A stretch of DNA of 64,000 bases from Actinostola sp. cb2023 (Eukaryota > Cnidaria > Anthozoa > Actiniaria > Actinostolidae): positions 168,794 through 232,793 of the forward strand of contig JAUJYZ010001434.1 of NCBI GenBank assembly GCA_033675265.1, read 5' to 3'. Under the pieces are notes generated by a model. That model was not told the DNA's origin. It was given only the letters and a program-made list of their open reading frames with translations, and did no database searches. This document shows, in pieces, positions 1 through 23,843 of the stretch (position 1 is the stretch's first letter; every line of letters begins with the position of its first letter). The position numbers were made by a program, and so were the translations under genes.

Positions 1-985
1 ATGGCTTCCTTTCTCACCAATGGAAAAGCTTGCAGATGCATCTCATCCAATGAAAGAAGTCGAAACAATACGGCACGGTACCGTGACACTCAAACGCATT
101 TTCTTGAACCAATCAAAAAGCATAGAGATGCATCTCATCCAATCAGAAGTCTTTCAATACGGCATTGTACCGTGACACTCAAATTATTTTCCTTTCTGAA
201 CCAATGGAAAAAAGCGAGCAGATGCATCTCATCCAATCAAGCTCTTTCAGTTACGGCACGGTACCGTGACACTCAAATGGCTTTCCTTTCTGAACCAATG
301 TATAGCAGTATCTAACTATCCAGTCAAACTTTTCAATACGGCTAGTAGTTTGACACTCAAATGGCTTCCTTTCAAACCAATCAAAAAGCGTGCAGAGTAT
401 CTCATCCAATGCAAACTCTTTCATACGGCACGGTACCGTACACTCAAATGGCTTCCTTTCTAAACCAATCAAAACTGTTGCAGATGTATCTCATCCAATC
501 AAATATCTTTCAATACATTGGAATAGACCGTGACACTCAAATGGCTTCCTTTCTAAAAACCAATCAAAAAGCGAGCGTATGCATCTCATCCATTCAAACT
601 CTTTCAATACGGCACGGTACCGTGACACTCAAATGGCTTCCTTTCTGAACCAATCAAAAAGCATGCAGATGTATCTCATCCAATCAAACTCTTTCAATAC
701 GGCATGGTACCGTGACACTCAAATGGCTTTCCTTTCTGAACCAATAATAAAAAAGCGAGCAGATGCATCTCATCCAAAAACTCTCAATTGCAGATTCAGG
801 TTCCGCGACGCTCAAATGGCTTCCTTTTGAATAGGTCAAAAAGCATATATATTTGCATCTCATCCAATGAGAAGTCTTTCAATTTGCACGGTACCGTGAC
901 ACTCAAATGGCTTCCTTTCTGAACCAATCAAAAAGCATACAGATAGTGTTTATCATCCAATCAAACTCTTTTCATACGGCACGGC
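1..985. repeat. 90-bp tandem satellite
   Basis: About eleven imperfect copies of a 90-bp unit. Landmarks recur in each copy: ACGGCACGGTACCGTGACA (a palindromic GGTACC core), then CTCAAATGGCTTCCTTTC, then CCAATCAAAAAGC and CTCATCCAATCA. Adjacent CTCAAATGG motifs at 628 and 718 give the period. The array is cut by the left edge of the window. Its right end runs into CATACGAAAACGAT (about 997-1012), which is the terminal sequence of a MITE found elsewhere in the window. Reading frames across it are by-products of the repeat. Confidence 0.93.
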
Positions 986-1038
986 CATTACCGTAGCTTT
1001 CCCATCATACGAAAACGATCGGAAAACTCGCGAAGTGC

Positions 1039-1046
1039 TATAAATA
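1039..1046 (+). promoter_or_regulatory. TATA-like box upstream of PPP1R42
   Basis: TATAAATA lies in the only non-repeat stretch (986-1323) before the first PPP1R42 exon, about 280 bp upstream of its ATG. No initiator or other element was recognised, so this is a weak candidate. The rest of 986-1323 shows nothing else. Confidence 0.2.
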
Positions 1047-1323
1047 GATTCTAAAGTTAGATTGGAACATTTTTGTTCTTGATTTTGACGGCTACCACCT
1101 TTCAATATAAGCATTTCTTAGTCCCATCATGCGCTTGCGTACTTCGAAATTATGAATGCAATCATTCCCTGCGTTGGCATCTTGACCCGTGTCTCCATGA
1201 CAACAAGGAAAAGCCTCTGGTGTGACCCACACTCTGTCCACGGCGGCCATCTTTTTAAAGTTCAAAAGAATGTCCTGTTTCGTTGCTGTGCTGTGCTATC
1301 TTTGAGTTAGGGTGGTTGTGAAA

Positions 1324-12281
<10,958 letters not shown>

Positions 12282-12352
12282 GAGTCTTTTACACCTAGTT
12301 CAATATAAGTATTAATAATTTAATGAAGTCTATATAGATATTTTAATGTTTA

Positions 12353-12628
12353 CAGTCATTTGCAAAAATTCTGGCCGCCACGATATATCAATATATCGGG
12401 TGCATTATGGGTAATTAAATAATACTATTTTGAGTTTCCTAACTTATTAAATGAATGAAGCAAAACTTACAAACAACAAACGTAATACTAAAATAAACAT
12501 TATACTAAATATTTCTACCAACTTGCTGGCGTTAACCCGCTTTAAGGGGAATTTTCGATTATATAATTACCCATAATGCACCCGATATATTGATATCTCG
12601 TAGCGGCCAGAATTTTTGCAAATCGCTG
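12353..12628. mobile_element. TA-flanked hairpin MITE
   Basis: CAGTCATTTGCAAAAATTC at the left and GAATTTTTGCAAATCGCTG at the right form long inverted ends that continue through GATATATCAATATATCGGGT. TA lies on both outer sides. It is just downstream of the PPP1R42 stop codon and may lie in its 3' region. Confidence 0.75.
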
Positions 12629-12753
12629 TATGTGCATGGTATATATTTTATAACATGGATCATTTAACCACAAGTGAAGTTTTATCGTCATTTGCATTTA
12701 TTATGAAACCAATGGAGTTTAATCAACATTGGCAGTTCTTATAGAGTCTGTCA

Positions 12754-12858
12754 GAGTGATCAATTCCAATAAACCTGGACACTGCTGTCAGTGTTTATTA
12801 GATGCAAAGAAACAAAAGAAAGTGCAGTTAGTAATGCCCAGGTTTATTGGAATCACTC
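12754..12858. mobile_element. GAGTGATTCC-family MITE, copy A
   Basis: Ends GAGTGATCAATTCCAATAAA and TTTATTGGAATCACTC with TA on the right side. It is the same family as 45387-45518, where an empty site proves mobility. 105 bp. Confidence 0.75.
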
Positions 12859-13562
12859 TAAGTAATTATGCATATATTGAAAATTGGTATACGCAGTGTG
12901 AAATTTTAAAAATCACATTTTAATCATGCCGAAACATGAACTACATGTACCGTAATACAATATTAAAGGTACCTGTAATGTTGTGATAATTATAACATAA
13001 CGCAAACTGTGAATAGTTATTGTGAATGAAAGAAATGATTTAAAAAATATAACTGAATAGTAACACTGACAGTAATGTTCATAAGCTTGTGGGGTGGGAA
13101 AAGAGGGAGGGGAGGAAAAAGGGAGACAGAGGGGGATCGCGGAGAAGGGCGGAAACTAGTCGGGGGAGCGTGAGGAAAGACTGATCTTTAAAACCATCTA
13201 TTCGCAGCTTGCTAAGGCGTTTGTGATGAAATAAACGCGCCCTGAGCCGCTCTGTATAGTTACACGTAACAGTTTCTATGTTAGTCACCCAAAAAGAATG
13301 GGGAGTTTGCAAATATTTGAAAAGAGCACACCAAAATTAGCAAAACTTGAAATTTTGAAGAAATTTCAATAAATGGGCGACAGAAGTTGGCTTTTTTCTC
13401 GGAAACCTATGGTGGTGAGCAAGCTATTTTTGTTGGATTAACGTTTTCAATCGTTTTATATTTGTAATATTGCCAAATAATAGCTTCAACTTACTGCAAG
13501 TCTGATAGTCCATCACGCGAATATTTAAAAAGTTATGGCCGAAGTTCTAATTTCGACGGAGC
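12859..13562. other. Non-coding stretch before the 37-bp satellite
   Basis: No gene seen. 13094-13160 is G/A-rich. 13300-13575 contains sequence (AAAAGAGCACACCAAAATT..., GACAGAAGTTGGCTTTTTTC) that recurs at 15188-15400 inside the satellite, and in part, inverted, at 30305-30400. Confidence 0.6.
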
Positions 13563-16500
13563 CACCTTATACACAGGTAGGCCAAGCCTGCGAGCTATTG
13601 GAATTATAGACAGCTAGGTAGCCCTAGCCTGCGCGCTATTGGAATTATACACAGGTAGGCCAAGCCTGCGCGCTATTGGAATTATACACAGGTAGGCCAA
13701 GCCTGCGCGCTATTGGAATTATACACAGGTAGCCCTAGCCTGCGCGCTATTGGAATTATACACAGGTAGGCCAAGCCTGCGCGCTATTGGAATTATACAC
13801 ATGTAGCCCTAGCCTGTGCGCTATTGGAATTATACACAGGTAGGCCAAGCCTGCGCGCTATTGGAATTATACACAGGTAGCCCTAGCCTGCGCGCTATTG
13901 GAATTATACACAGGTAGGCCAAGCCTGCGCGCTATTGGAATTATACACAGGTAGCCCTAGCCTGCGCGCTATTGGAATTATACACAGGTAGCCCTAGCCT
14001 GCGCGCTATTGGAATTATACACAGGTAGCCCTAGCCTGCGCGCTATTGGAATTATACACAGGTAGCCCTAGCCTGCGCGCTATTGGAATTATACACAGGT
14101 AGCCCTAGCCTGCGCGCTATTGGAATTATACACAGGTAGCCCTAGCCTGCGCACTATTGGAATTATACACAGGTAGCCCTAGCCTGCGCGCTATTGGAAT
14201 TATACACAGGTAGCCCTAGCCTGCGCGCTATTGGAATTATACACAGGTAGCCCTAGCCTGCGCGCTATTGGAATTATACACAGGTAGGCCAAGCCTGCGC
14301 GCTATTGGAATTATACACAGGTAGGCCAAGCCTGCGCGCTATTGGAATTATACACAGGTAGCCCTAGCCTGCGCGCTATTGGAATTATACACAGGTAGCC
14401 CTAGCCTGCGCGCTATTGGAATTATACACAGGTAGCCCTAGCCTGCGCGCTATTGGAATTATACACAGGTAGCCCTAGCCTGCGCGCTATTGGAATTATA
14501 CACAGGTAGCCCTAGCCTGCGCGCTATTGGAATTATACACAGGTAGCCCTAGCCTGCGCGCTATTGGAATTATACACAGGTAGCCCTAGCCTGCGCGCTA
14601 TTGGAATTATACACAGGTAGGCCAAGCCTGCGCGCTATTGGAATTATACACAGGTAGGCCAAGCCTGCGCGCTATTGGAATTATACACATGTAGCCCTAG
14701 CCTGTGCGCTATTGGAATTATACACAGGTAGGCCAAGCCTGCGCGCTATTGGAATTATACACAGGTAGCCCTAGCCTGCGCGCTATTGGAATTATACACA
14801 GGTAGGCCAAGCCTGCGCGCTATTGGAATTATACACAGGTAGCCCTAGCCTGCGCGCTATTGGAATTATACACAGGTAGCCCTAGCCTGCGCGCTATTGG
14901 AATTATACACAGGTAGCCCTAGCCTGCGCGCTATTGGAATTATACACAGGTAGGCCAAGCCTGCGCGCTATTGGAATTATACACAGGTAGCCCTAGCCTG
15001 CGCGCTATTGGAATTATACACAGGTAGCCCTAGCCTGCGCGCTATTGGAATTATACACAGGTAGGCCAAGCCTGCGCGCTATTGGAATTATACACAGGTA
15101 GGCCAAGCCTGCGCGCTATTGGAATTATACACAGGTAGCCCTAGCCTGCGCGCTATTGGAATTATACACAGGTAGCCCTAGCCTGCGCGCGACAGAAGTT
15201 GGCTTTTTTCTCGGAAACCTATGGTGGTGAGCAAGCTATTTTTGTTGGATTAACGTTTTCAATCGTTTTATATTTGTAATATTGCCAAATAATAGCTTCA
15301 ACTTACTGCAAGTCTGATAGTCCATCACGCGAATATTAAAAAAGTTATGGCCGAAGTTCTATTTCAGACGAATGCGTCTGGAATTTCGACGGAGCCACCT
15401 TATACACAGGTAGGCCAAGCCTGCGCGCTATTGGAATTATAGACAGGTAGCCCAAGCCTGCGCGCTATTGGAATTATACACAGGTAGGCCAAGCCTGCGC
15501 GCTATTGGAATTATACACAGGTAGGCCAAGCCTGCGCGCTATTGGAATTATACACAGGTAGCCCTAGCCTGCGCGCTATTGGAATTATACACAGGTAGCC
15601 CTAGCCTGCGCGCTATTGGAATTATACACAGGTAGCCCTAGCCTGCGCGCTATTGGAATTATACTCAGGTAGGCCAAGCCTGCGCGCTATTGGAATTATA
15701 CACAGGTAGGCCAAGCCTGCGCGCTATTGGAATTATACACAGGTAGCCCTAGCCTGCGCGCTATTGGAATTATAAACAGGTAGGCCAAGCCTCGTGCGCT
15801 ATTGGAATTATACACAGGTAGGCCAAGCCTGCGCGCTATTGGAATTATACACAGGTAGCCCAAGCCTGCGCGCTATTGGAATTATACACAGGTAGGCCAA
15901 GCTGCGCGCTATTGGAATTATACACAGGTAGCCCAAGCCTGCGCGCTATTGGAATTATACACAACTAGCCCAAGCCTCGTGCGCGCTCTATTAAAATACA
16001 CAGGTAGCCCAAGCCTCGTGCGCGCTCTATTGGAATACACAGGTAGCCCAAGCCTGCGCGCTATTGGAATACACAGGTAGCCCAAGCCTGCGCGCTATTG
16101 GAATTATACACAGGTAGGCCAAGCCTGCGCGCTATTGGAATTATACAGAGGTAGCCCAAGCCTGCGCGCTATTGGAATTATACACAGGTAGCCCAAGCCT
16201 CGTGCGCGCTCTATTAAAATACACAGGTAGCCCAAGCCTCGTGCGCGCTCTATTGGAATACACAGGTAGCCCAAGCCTGCGCGATATTGGAATACACAGG
16301 TAGCCCGAGCCTGCGCGCTATGGGAATACACAGGTAGCCCAAGCCTCGTGCGCGCGCTATTAAAATACACAGGTAGGCCAAGCCTGCGCGCTATTGGAAT
16401 TATACACAGGTAGCCCAAGCCTCGTGCACGCTCTATTAAAATACACAAGTAGCCCAAGCCTCCGCGCTATTGGAATACACAGGTAGCCCAAGCCTCGTGC

Positions 16501-19030
16501 GCGCTCCATTAAAATACACAGGTAGCCCAAGCCTCGTGCGCGCTCTATTGGAATACACAGGTAACCCAAGCCTGCGCGCTATTGGAATACACAGGTAGCC
16601 CAGCCTCGTGCGCGCGCTATTAAAATACACAGGTAGCCCAAGCCTCGTGCGCGCTCTATAAATACATAGGTAGGCCAAGCCTGCGCGCTATTGGAATTAT
16701 ACACAGGTATGCCAAGCCTGCGCTCTATTGGAATTACACAGAGGTAGCCCAAGCCTCGTGCGCGCGCTCTATAAATACACAGGTAGGCCTAGCCTGCGCG
16801 CTATTGGAATTATGCACAGGTAGCCCAAGCCTGCGCGCTATTGGAATTATACACAGGTAGGCCAACCCTGCGCTCCATTGGAATTACACAGAGGTAGCCC
16901 AAGCCTCGTGCGCGCTCTATAAATACACAGGTAGGCCAAGCCTGGGCGCTATTGGAATTATACACAGGTAGGCCAAGCCTGCGCGCTATTGGAATTATAC
17001 ACAGGTAGCCCTAGCCTGCGCGCTATTGGAATTATACACAGGTAGCCCTAGCCTGCGCGCTATTGGAATTATACTCAGGTAGGCCAAGCCTGCGCGCTAT
17101 TGGAATTATACACAGGTAGGCCAAGCCTGCGCGCTATTGGAATTATACACAGGTAGCCCTAGCCTGCGCGCTATTGGAATTATACACAGGTAGGCCAAGC
17201 CTACTGGAATTATACACAGGTAGCCCAAGCCTCGTGCGCGCTCTATTAAAATACACAGGTAGCCCAAGCCTCGTGCGCGCTCTATTGGAATACACAGGTA
17301 GCCCAAGCCTGCGCGATATTGGAATACACAGGTAGCCCGAGCCTGCGCGCTATGGGAATACACAGGTAGCCCAAGCCTCGTGCGCGCGCTATTAAAATAC
17401 ACAGGTAGGCCAAGCCTGCGCGCTATTGGAATTATACACAGGTAGCCCAAGCCTCGTACACGCTCTATTAAAATACACAAGTAGCCCAAGCCTCCGCGCT
17501 ATTGGAATACAAAGGTAGCCCAAGCCTCGTGCGCGCTCTATTAAAATACACAGGTAGCCCAAGCCTCGTGCGCGCTCTATTGGAATACACAGGTAACCCA
17601 AGCTTGCGCGCCATTGGAATACACAGGTAGGCCAAGCCTCGTGCGCTATTGGAATTATACACAGGTAGGCCAAGCCTGCGCGCTATTGGAATTATACACA
17701 GGTAGCCCAAGCCTGCGCGCTATTGGAATTATACACAGGTAGGCCAAGCTGCGCGCTATTGGAATTATACACAGGTAGCCCAAGCCTGCGCGCTATTGGA
17801 ATTATACACAACTAGCCCAAGCCTCGTGCGCGCTCTATTAAAATACACAGGTAGCCCAAGCCTCGTGCGCGCTCTATTGGAATACACAGGTAGCCCAAGC
17901 CTGCGCGCTATTGGAATACACAGGTAGCCCAAGCCTGCGCGCTATTGGAATTATACACAGGTAGGCCAAGCCTGCGCGCTATTGGAATTATACAGAGGTA
18001 GCCCAAGCCTGCGCGCTATTGGAATTATACACAGGTAGCCCAAGCCTCGTGCGCGCTCTATTAAAATACACAGGTAGCCCAAGCCTCGTGCGCGCTCTAT
18101 TGGAATACACAGGTAGCCCAAGCCTGCGCGATATTGGAATACACAGGTAGCCCGAGCCTGCGCGCTATGGGAATACACAGGTAGCCCAAGCCTCGTGCGC
18201 GCGCTATTAAAATACACAGGTAGGCCAAGCCTGCGCGCTATTGGAATTATACACAGGTAGCCCAAGCCTCGTGCACGCTCTATTAAAATACACAAGTAGC
18301 CCAAGCCTCCGCGCTATTGGAATACACAGGTAGCCCAAGCCTCGTGCGCGCTCTATTAAAATACACAGGTAGCCCAAGCCTCGTGCGCGCGCTATTAAAA
18401 TACACAGGTAGCCCAAGCCTCGTGCGCGCTCTATAAATACATAGGTAGGCCAAGCCTGCGCGCTATTGGAATTATACACAGGTAGGCCAAGCCTGCGCTC
18501 TATTGGAATTACACAGAGGTAGTCCAAGCCTCGTGCGCGCTCTATAAATACACAGGTAGGCCTAGCCTGCGCGCTATTGGAATTATGCACAGGTAGCCCA
18601 AGCCTGCGCGCTATTGGAATTATACACAGGTAGGCCAACCCTGCGCTCTATTGGAATTACACAGAGGTAGCCCAAGCCTCGTGCGCGCTCTATAAATACA
18701 CAGGTAGGCCAAGCCTGCGCGCTATTGGAATTATACACAGGTAGGCCAAGCCTGCGCGCTATTGGAATTATACACAGGTAGCCCTAGCCTGCGCGCTATT
18801 GGAATTATACACAGGTAGCCCTAGCCTGCGCGCTATTGGAATTATACACAGGTAGCCCTAGCCTGCGCGCTATTGGAATTATACACAGGTAGGCCAAGCC
18901 TGCGCGCTATTGGAATTATACACAGGTAGCCCTAGCCTGCGCGCTATTGGAATCATACACAGGTAGCCCTAGCCTCGTGCGCGCTCTATTAAAATACACA
19001 GGTAGCCCAAGCCTCGCGCGCGCTATTGCA
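13563..19030. repeat. 37-bp satellite array with higher-order blocks
   Basis: The core unit is about 37 bp, landmarks GGAATTATACACAGGTAG, CCCTAGCCTGCGCGCTATT or GCCAAGCCTGCGCGC. The first half (to about 15.8 kb) is nearly uniform. The second half mixes variants (GCCTCGTGCGCGCTCTATT, AAAATACACAGG). Blocks of roughly 350 bp starting near 16104 and 17951 are essentially the same, and 17106 is a related block, showing higher-order duplication. 15188-15404 is a non-satellite interruption that repeats the left flank. Confidence 0.96.
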
Positions 19031-19187
19031 TGCTCGAGTTCGCTTCATAGACAACCAGACCATTGTTTCTGAGGCTACTTAATTATAATTCATAAAGACA
19101 GTGGGGGGGGGGGGGGGAGTATGAACCTTCATTCTTTGTCACTAGTTGTAGAAATAGAAAACGAGCGCGCATGCTATGTGCAGTTTT

Positions 19188-19228
<41 letters not shown>

Positions 19229-19374
19229 TTTATATAGAGCTTTATAGCGCTTTATAGCACACGGGAGAAGTGGTTAGGAGAAGACTAGAAAAGTAGGAAC
19301 CGTGAACGAAAATGCTGTAGGTATACGTAGGATCTGTAAAAGATCTAATCAGCTATACATATGGCTAACATTAG
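19031..19374. repeat. Poly-G and AAT microsatellites
   Basis: A run of about 15 G near 19092 and an AAT tract at about 19188-19225. No gene seen here. Confidence 0.8.
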
Positions 19375-19706
19375 TTCAAGAAAGGCTGATACTACGTAGA
19401 AATAAAAAGCTTAACGCAACACCAACATGATAGAGCAAGAGAGAGCCAGGATCGGCAACCGTAGACACCGACGTCGTAATATTTTGGTTTCTTGCCCATT
19501 GGACCATATTACCGCACGTGTTGTGGTGTGAGCCAATCGGCGGGTTTCTAATTTTGAGCTGGTTGAGCCGCAAGTAACATACGTTGGCTTTCTAAGTTGG
19601 CGTTTGTTGCTCTTGCTACACCGTACTGAAAAGTCCCAAAAAGGACGAAACAGCTATCTACGGTTGCCGATCCTGGCTCTCTCTTGCCCTATCATCCTTT
19701 CTTGAA
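19375..19706. mobile_element. Hairpin MITE with TTCAAGAAAGG ends
   Basis: TTCAAGAAAGG at the left end and CCTTTCTTGAA at the right; inner arms include GAGCCAGGATCGGCAACCGT and its complement. About 330 bp with no protein. Confidence 0.75.
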
Positions 19707-19839
19707 TTTCATGTTAGGAGAAGCATCAAACTATAATAATAAAAGTACGCGTCGTGTAGAACCGGATTAAACAAAACAAGTACAGTAATCAACAGGCTAC
19801 ATAAAGATGATCTGTAATTATTTATTGATTAGTTCATGA

Positions 19840-22000
19840 AGTACTTACAGGAACTATATAGTGGTACAACAGGCTACGTATACATGAAGTACTTACAGGA
19901 ACTATATAGTGGTACAACAGGCTACGTATACATGAAGTACTTACAGGAACTATATAGTGGTACTGAACAGGCTACGTATACACAAAGATGACTGTTATTT
20001 ATTCATTAGTTCATGAAGTACTTACAGGCACTATAGTGGTACAACAGACTACGTACACATGAAGTACTTACAGGAACAATAGTGGTACAACAGGCTACGT
20101 ACACATGAAGTACTTACAGGAACTATATAGTGGTAAAACAGGCTACGTATACACAAAGATGCATGACTGTTATTTATTTATTAGTTCATGAAGTACTTAC
20201 AGGAACTATAGTGGTACAACAGGCTACGTATACATGAAGTACTTACAGGAACTATAGTGGTACAACAGGCTACGTATACACAAAGATGCATGACTGTTAT
20301 TTATTGATTAGTTCATGAAGTACTTACAGGAACTATAGTGGTACAACAGGCTACGTACACATGAAGTACTTACAGGAACTATAGTGGTACAACAGGCTAC
20401 GGACACATGAAGTACTTACAGGAACTATAGTGGTACAACAGGCTACGTATACACAAAGATGCATGACTGTTATTTATTGATTAGTTCATGAAGTACTTAC
20501 AGGAACTATAGTGGTACAACAGGCTACGTACACATGAAGTACTTACAGGAACTATATAGTGGTACAACAGGCTACGTATACACAAAGATGCATGACTGTT
20601 ATTTATTGATTAGTTCATGAAGTACTTACAGGAACTATAGTGATACAACAGGCTACGTACACATGAAGTACTTACAGGAACTATATAGTGGTACAACAGG
20701 CTACGTATACACAAAGATGCATGACTGTTATTTATTGATTAGTTCATGAAGTACTTACAGGAATTATAGTGGTACAACAGGCTACGTACACATGAAGTAC
20801 TTACAGGAACTATAGTGGTACAACAGGCTACGTACACATGAAGTACTTACAGGAACTATAGTGGTACAACAGGCTACGTACACATGAAGTACTTACAGGA
20901 ACTATAGTGGTACAACAGGCTACGTACACATGAAGTACTTACAGGAACTATATAGTGGTACAACAGGCTACGTACACATGAAGTACTTACAGGAACTATA
21001 GTGGTACAACATGCTACGAACACAAAGATGACTGTTACAGCTATTGATTAGTTCATGAAGTACTTACAGGAACTATATAGTGGTACAACAGCCGGGCTAC
21101 GAACACAAAGATGACTGTTAATGCAGTTAATATTGATTAGTACAACATGCTACGTACACATGAAGTACTTACAGGAACTATAGTGGTACAACAGGCTACG
21201 TACACATGAAGTACTTACAGGAACTATAGTGGTACAACAGGCTACGTACACATGAAGTACTTACAGGAACTATATAGTGGTACAACAGGCTACGTACACA
21301 TGAAGTACTTACAGGAACTATATAGTGGTACAACAGGCTACGTACACATGAAGTACTTACAGGAACTATATAGTGGTACAACAGGCTACGTACACATGAA
21401 GTACTTACAGGAACTATAGTGGTACAACAGGCTACGTACACATGAAGTACTTACAGGAACAATAGTGGTACAACAGGCTACGTACACATGAAGTACTTAC
21501 AGGAACTATAGTGGTACAACAGGCTACGTACACATGAAGTACTTACAGGAACTATAGTGGTACAACAGGCTACGTACACATGAAGTACTTACAGGAACAA
21601 TAGTGGTACAACAGGCTACGTACACATGAAGTACTTACAGGAACTATAGTGGTACAACAGGCTACGTACACATGAAGTACTTACAGGAACTATAGTGGTA
21701 CAACAGGCTACGTACACATGAAGTACTTACAGGAACTATAGTGGTACAACATGCTACGTACACATGAAGTACTTACAGGAACTATAGTGGTACAACATGC
21801 TACGAACACAAAGATGACTGTTACAGCTATTGATTAGTTCATGAAGTACTTACAGGAACTATATAGTGGTACAACAGCCGGGCTACGAACACAAAGATGA
21901 CTGTTACAGTTAATATTGATTAGTACAACAGGCTACGTACATAAAGATAACTGTTATTTATTCATTAATTACTTCATGAAGTACTTACAGGAACTATAGT
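19840..22000. repeat. 46-bp satellite with a longer super-unit
   Basis: Unit landmarks: ACATGAAGTACTTACAGG, AACTATAGTGG (or AACTATATAGTGG, +2 bp), TACAACAGGCTACGTAC. At intervals a spacer AAAGATGCATGACTGTTATT plus TATTGATTAGTTC breaks the run and itself recurs, giving an irregular higher-order period. Frames across it are not genes. Confidence 0.95.
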
Positions 22001-22718
22001 GGTTCCATAAAAACCCTTCCTGCATTTCTAAAGACAGTAAAAAAAACTTCTTACAGCTGCTAATTTGCCTCAAATTGGCGGACGTCATGGGATACTTTGG
22101 AAGTCTTATTCATAACGTATAATATTCCAATCTACTGTCTTGACAGCCGGTTAATTTTGATCTGTCAACACGTCGTGTATGTTTTGTATTTTCTAATTCC
22201 ACCTTGAATATTCATATTTTATTCGTTTTCGCTGACCAAACGATTGATGCACGTGTTTCATTAAGAGACAGCGTACCGCTAAGATAGACAAACTAAAACA
22301 TATCCATCGAAATGAGTAATAAAAAGTAACCTCTGCCTGTAATCAAGGATCGTCATGCCTCTAATTGCTTTCTTTTAATTTGTTTGCTTGGCTTTTCCCC
22401 TATTTCTTTCGCGACACCAATATAACAGGATCAATAAACTATACAAGTCTGTACCGAGGTGATTGTAATTACTGTACATTAGCTGAGTTTCAGTGAGTAC
22501 ATCTCTCAGTACGTTGGTTCAGTAAATCTGGGGATTTAAATGAAGGTTCTAAGAACTCACTATAAGGTACCAAAGCTTCTGTACGTATGCTGCTCAGTGA
22601 GGGCATACCAGGCTACAGCCGATGTATTGTAGTCTGAACTACAGCCTGCCCTATGTCACCTGCACGCTGCAGCAAAACTCTAGTTTGACAACTTTATATT
22701 TCTCCGTTGCTTCATTCT
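22001..22718. other. Unique non-coding stretch
   Basis: No exon, RNA gene or repeat recognised; AT-rich single-copy-looking sequence. Confidence 0.5.
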
Positions 22719-23024
22719 CTAACGTTACTGCAGTTCTCAGTATTATGCGAACTCAAACATACAAACAGTCGGCTGGAACTTGGTTTTTCGCTACCGTCAA
22801 TCAAATTCAAAACTCAAACAAATTCAAAACTAAATACATTCTTCGACCAAATGATCCATAATTTAGCTCAAAATCATATTTGGTTTCCATTTGGTGGGTC
22901 TTCTGACTTATATTTTTAAGTTTACTGATATTTTATGTTGATTGACGGCATCGAAAAACCAAGTTCCAGCCGACTGCTTGCCGAATGTCTGAGTTCGCAT
23001 ATTACTGAGAATCGCAGTAACTTA
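22719..23024. mobile_element. Imperfect hairpin element
   Basis: Left arm carries CAGTCGGCTGGAACTTGG and TTATGCGAACTCA; the right arm carries their complements (CCAAGTTCCAGCCGACTG, TGAGTTCGCATA). The loop is about 135 bp. Short frames here are shadows of the arms. Confidence 0.7.
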
Positions 23025-23843
23025 GCTTCTACAAAAATATCAAGAGAATTCGGTTTTCCCTCAATGTTCTACAGCTGGTGTTCATTGTTGTGTTTACGTG
23101 TGGGAACAAAATGCATGAATCGAAGTTCATCACCGAGAACGAAAACATCTTTAGGATGTCTCATAATTTACATAATTATAAATAGGTTAGTTAACTGAAT
23201 TTATTTTACTTCTTCTTTTCTTTTGTTCGTTTTGAGTTCGAAACTGAGGAAGTTGACGCTGTGTTATATGTACATGATCTATCTGTCAGACAGCGCAGTT
23301 TTATTATATTTGTCGACAATAAACAACAGTTTTGGTTATCTGTCATTACAAGGATGGGAAAACCTGGGCCCAATGGACGAATGAAACATAATATATTGTA
23401 TGTAAATAAACCAGGGAGAAAAATACATTGACCAATAATTTATTTTCTCTATAGCAGTACATTGATGTTACAATTATATTTTGTTTTTCGTTAATATTCT
23501 TCACTACACTAAGTATTTGGCTTTTTCTTCGATAAATACACTGTTCATGCATGACACGTACACAAACTGTTCATTTAGTCTCAGTTTCTCGTGTCTTCGC
23601 TAATCCATCATGTCATTACTTCGGTTTCAATTCCTCACTGGTATCAGTTGGTTGCTCTATAGGTGTGGTTCTGTCATGATGTGAATAGTGTTTCACTGGC
23701 GAGGGAGTGCATGCATGGTTGTTTCTCTTATTCACACTCTACAGTCTGTTCTTTTTATTCTAGATGTGTTGTTCATTTGCATACTTTAGTTTCGTCTTTT
23801 TCTTCTATCAGGTTCTATTCCTGGATTTGCCGGGATATATTGG
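23025..23843. other. Non-coding stretch 3' of the GPCR
   Basis: Downstream of the minus-strand GPCR stop; it should include its 3' UTR. No splice-linked coding sequence or repeat was recognised. Confidence 0.45.

Noticed and set aside
16104..18638. Minus-strand frames with GLGYLCI repeats
   Set aside because: Translations of the 37-bp satellite in several frames.
13563..22000. Possible CRISPR array
   Set aside because: Units are contiguous with no unique spacers, the DNA is animal, and no cas genes are present.
22622..23198. Short frames near 22.6-23.2 kb
   Set aside because: Mostly the arms of the 22719-23024 hairpin; no protein motif.
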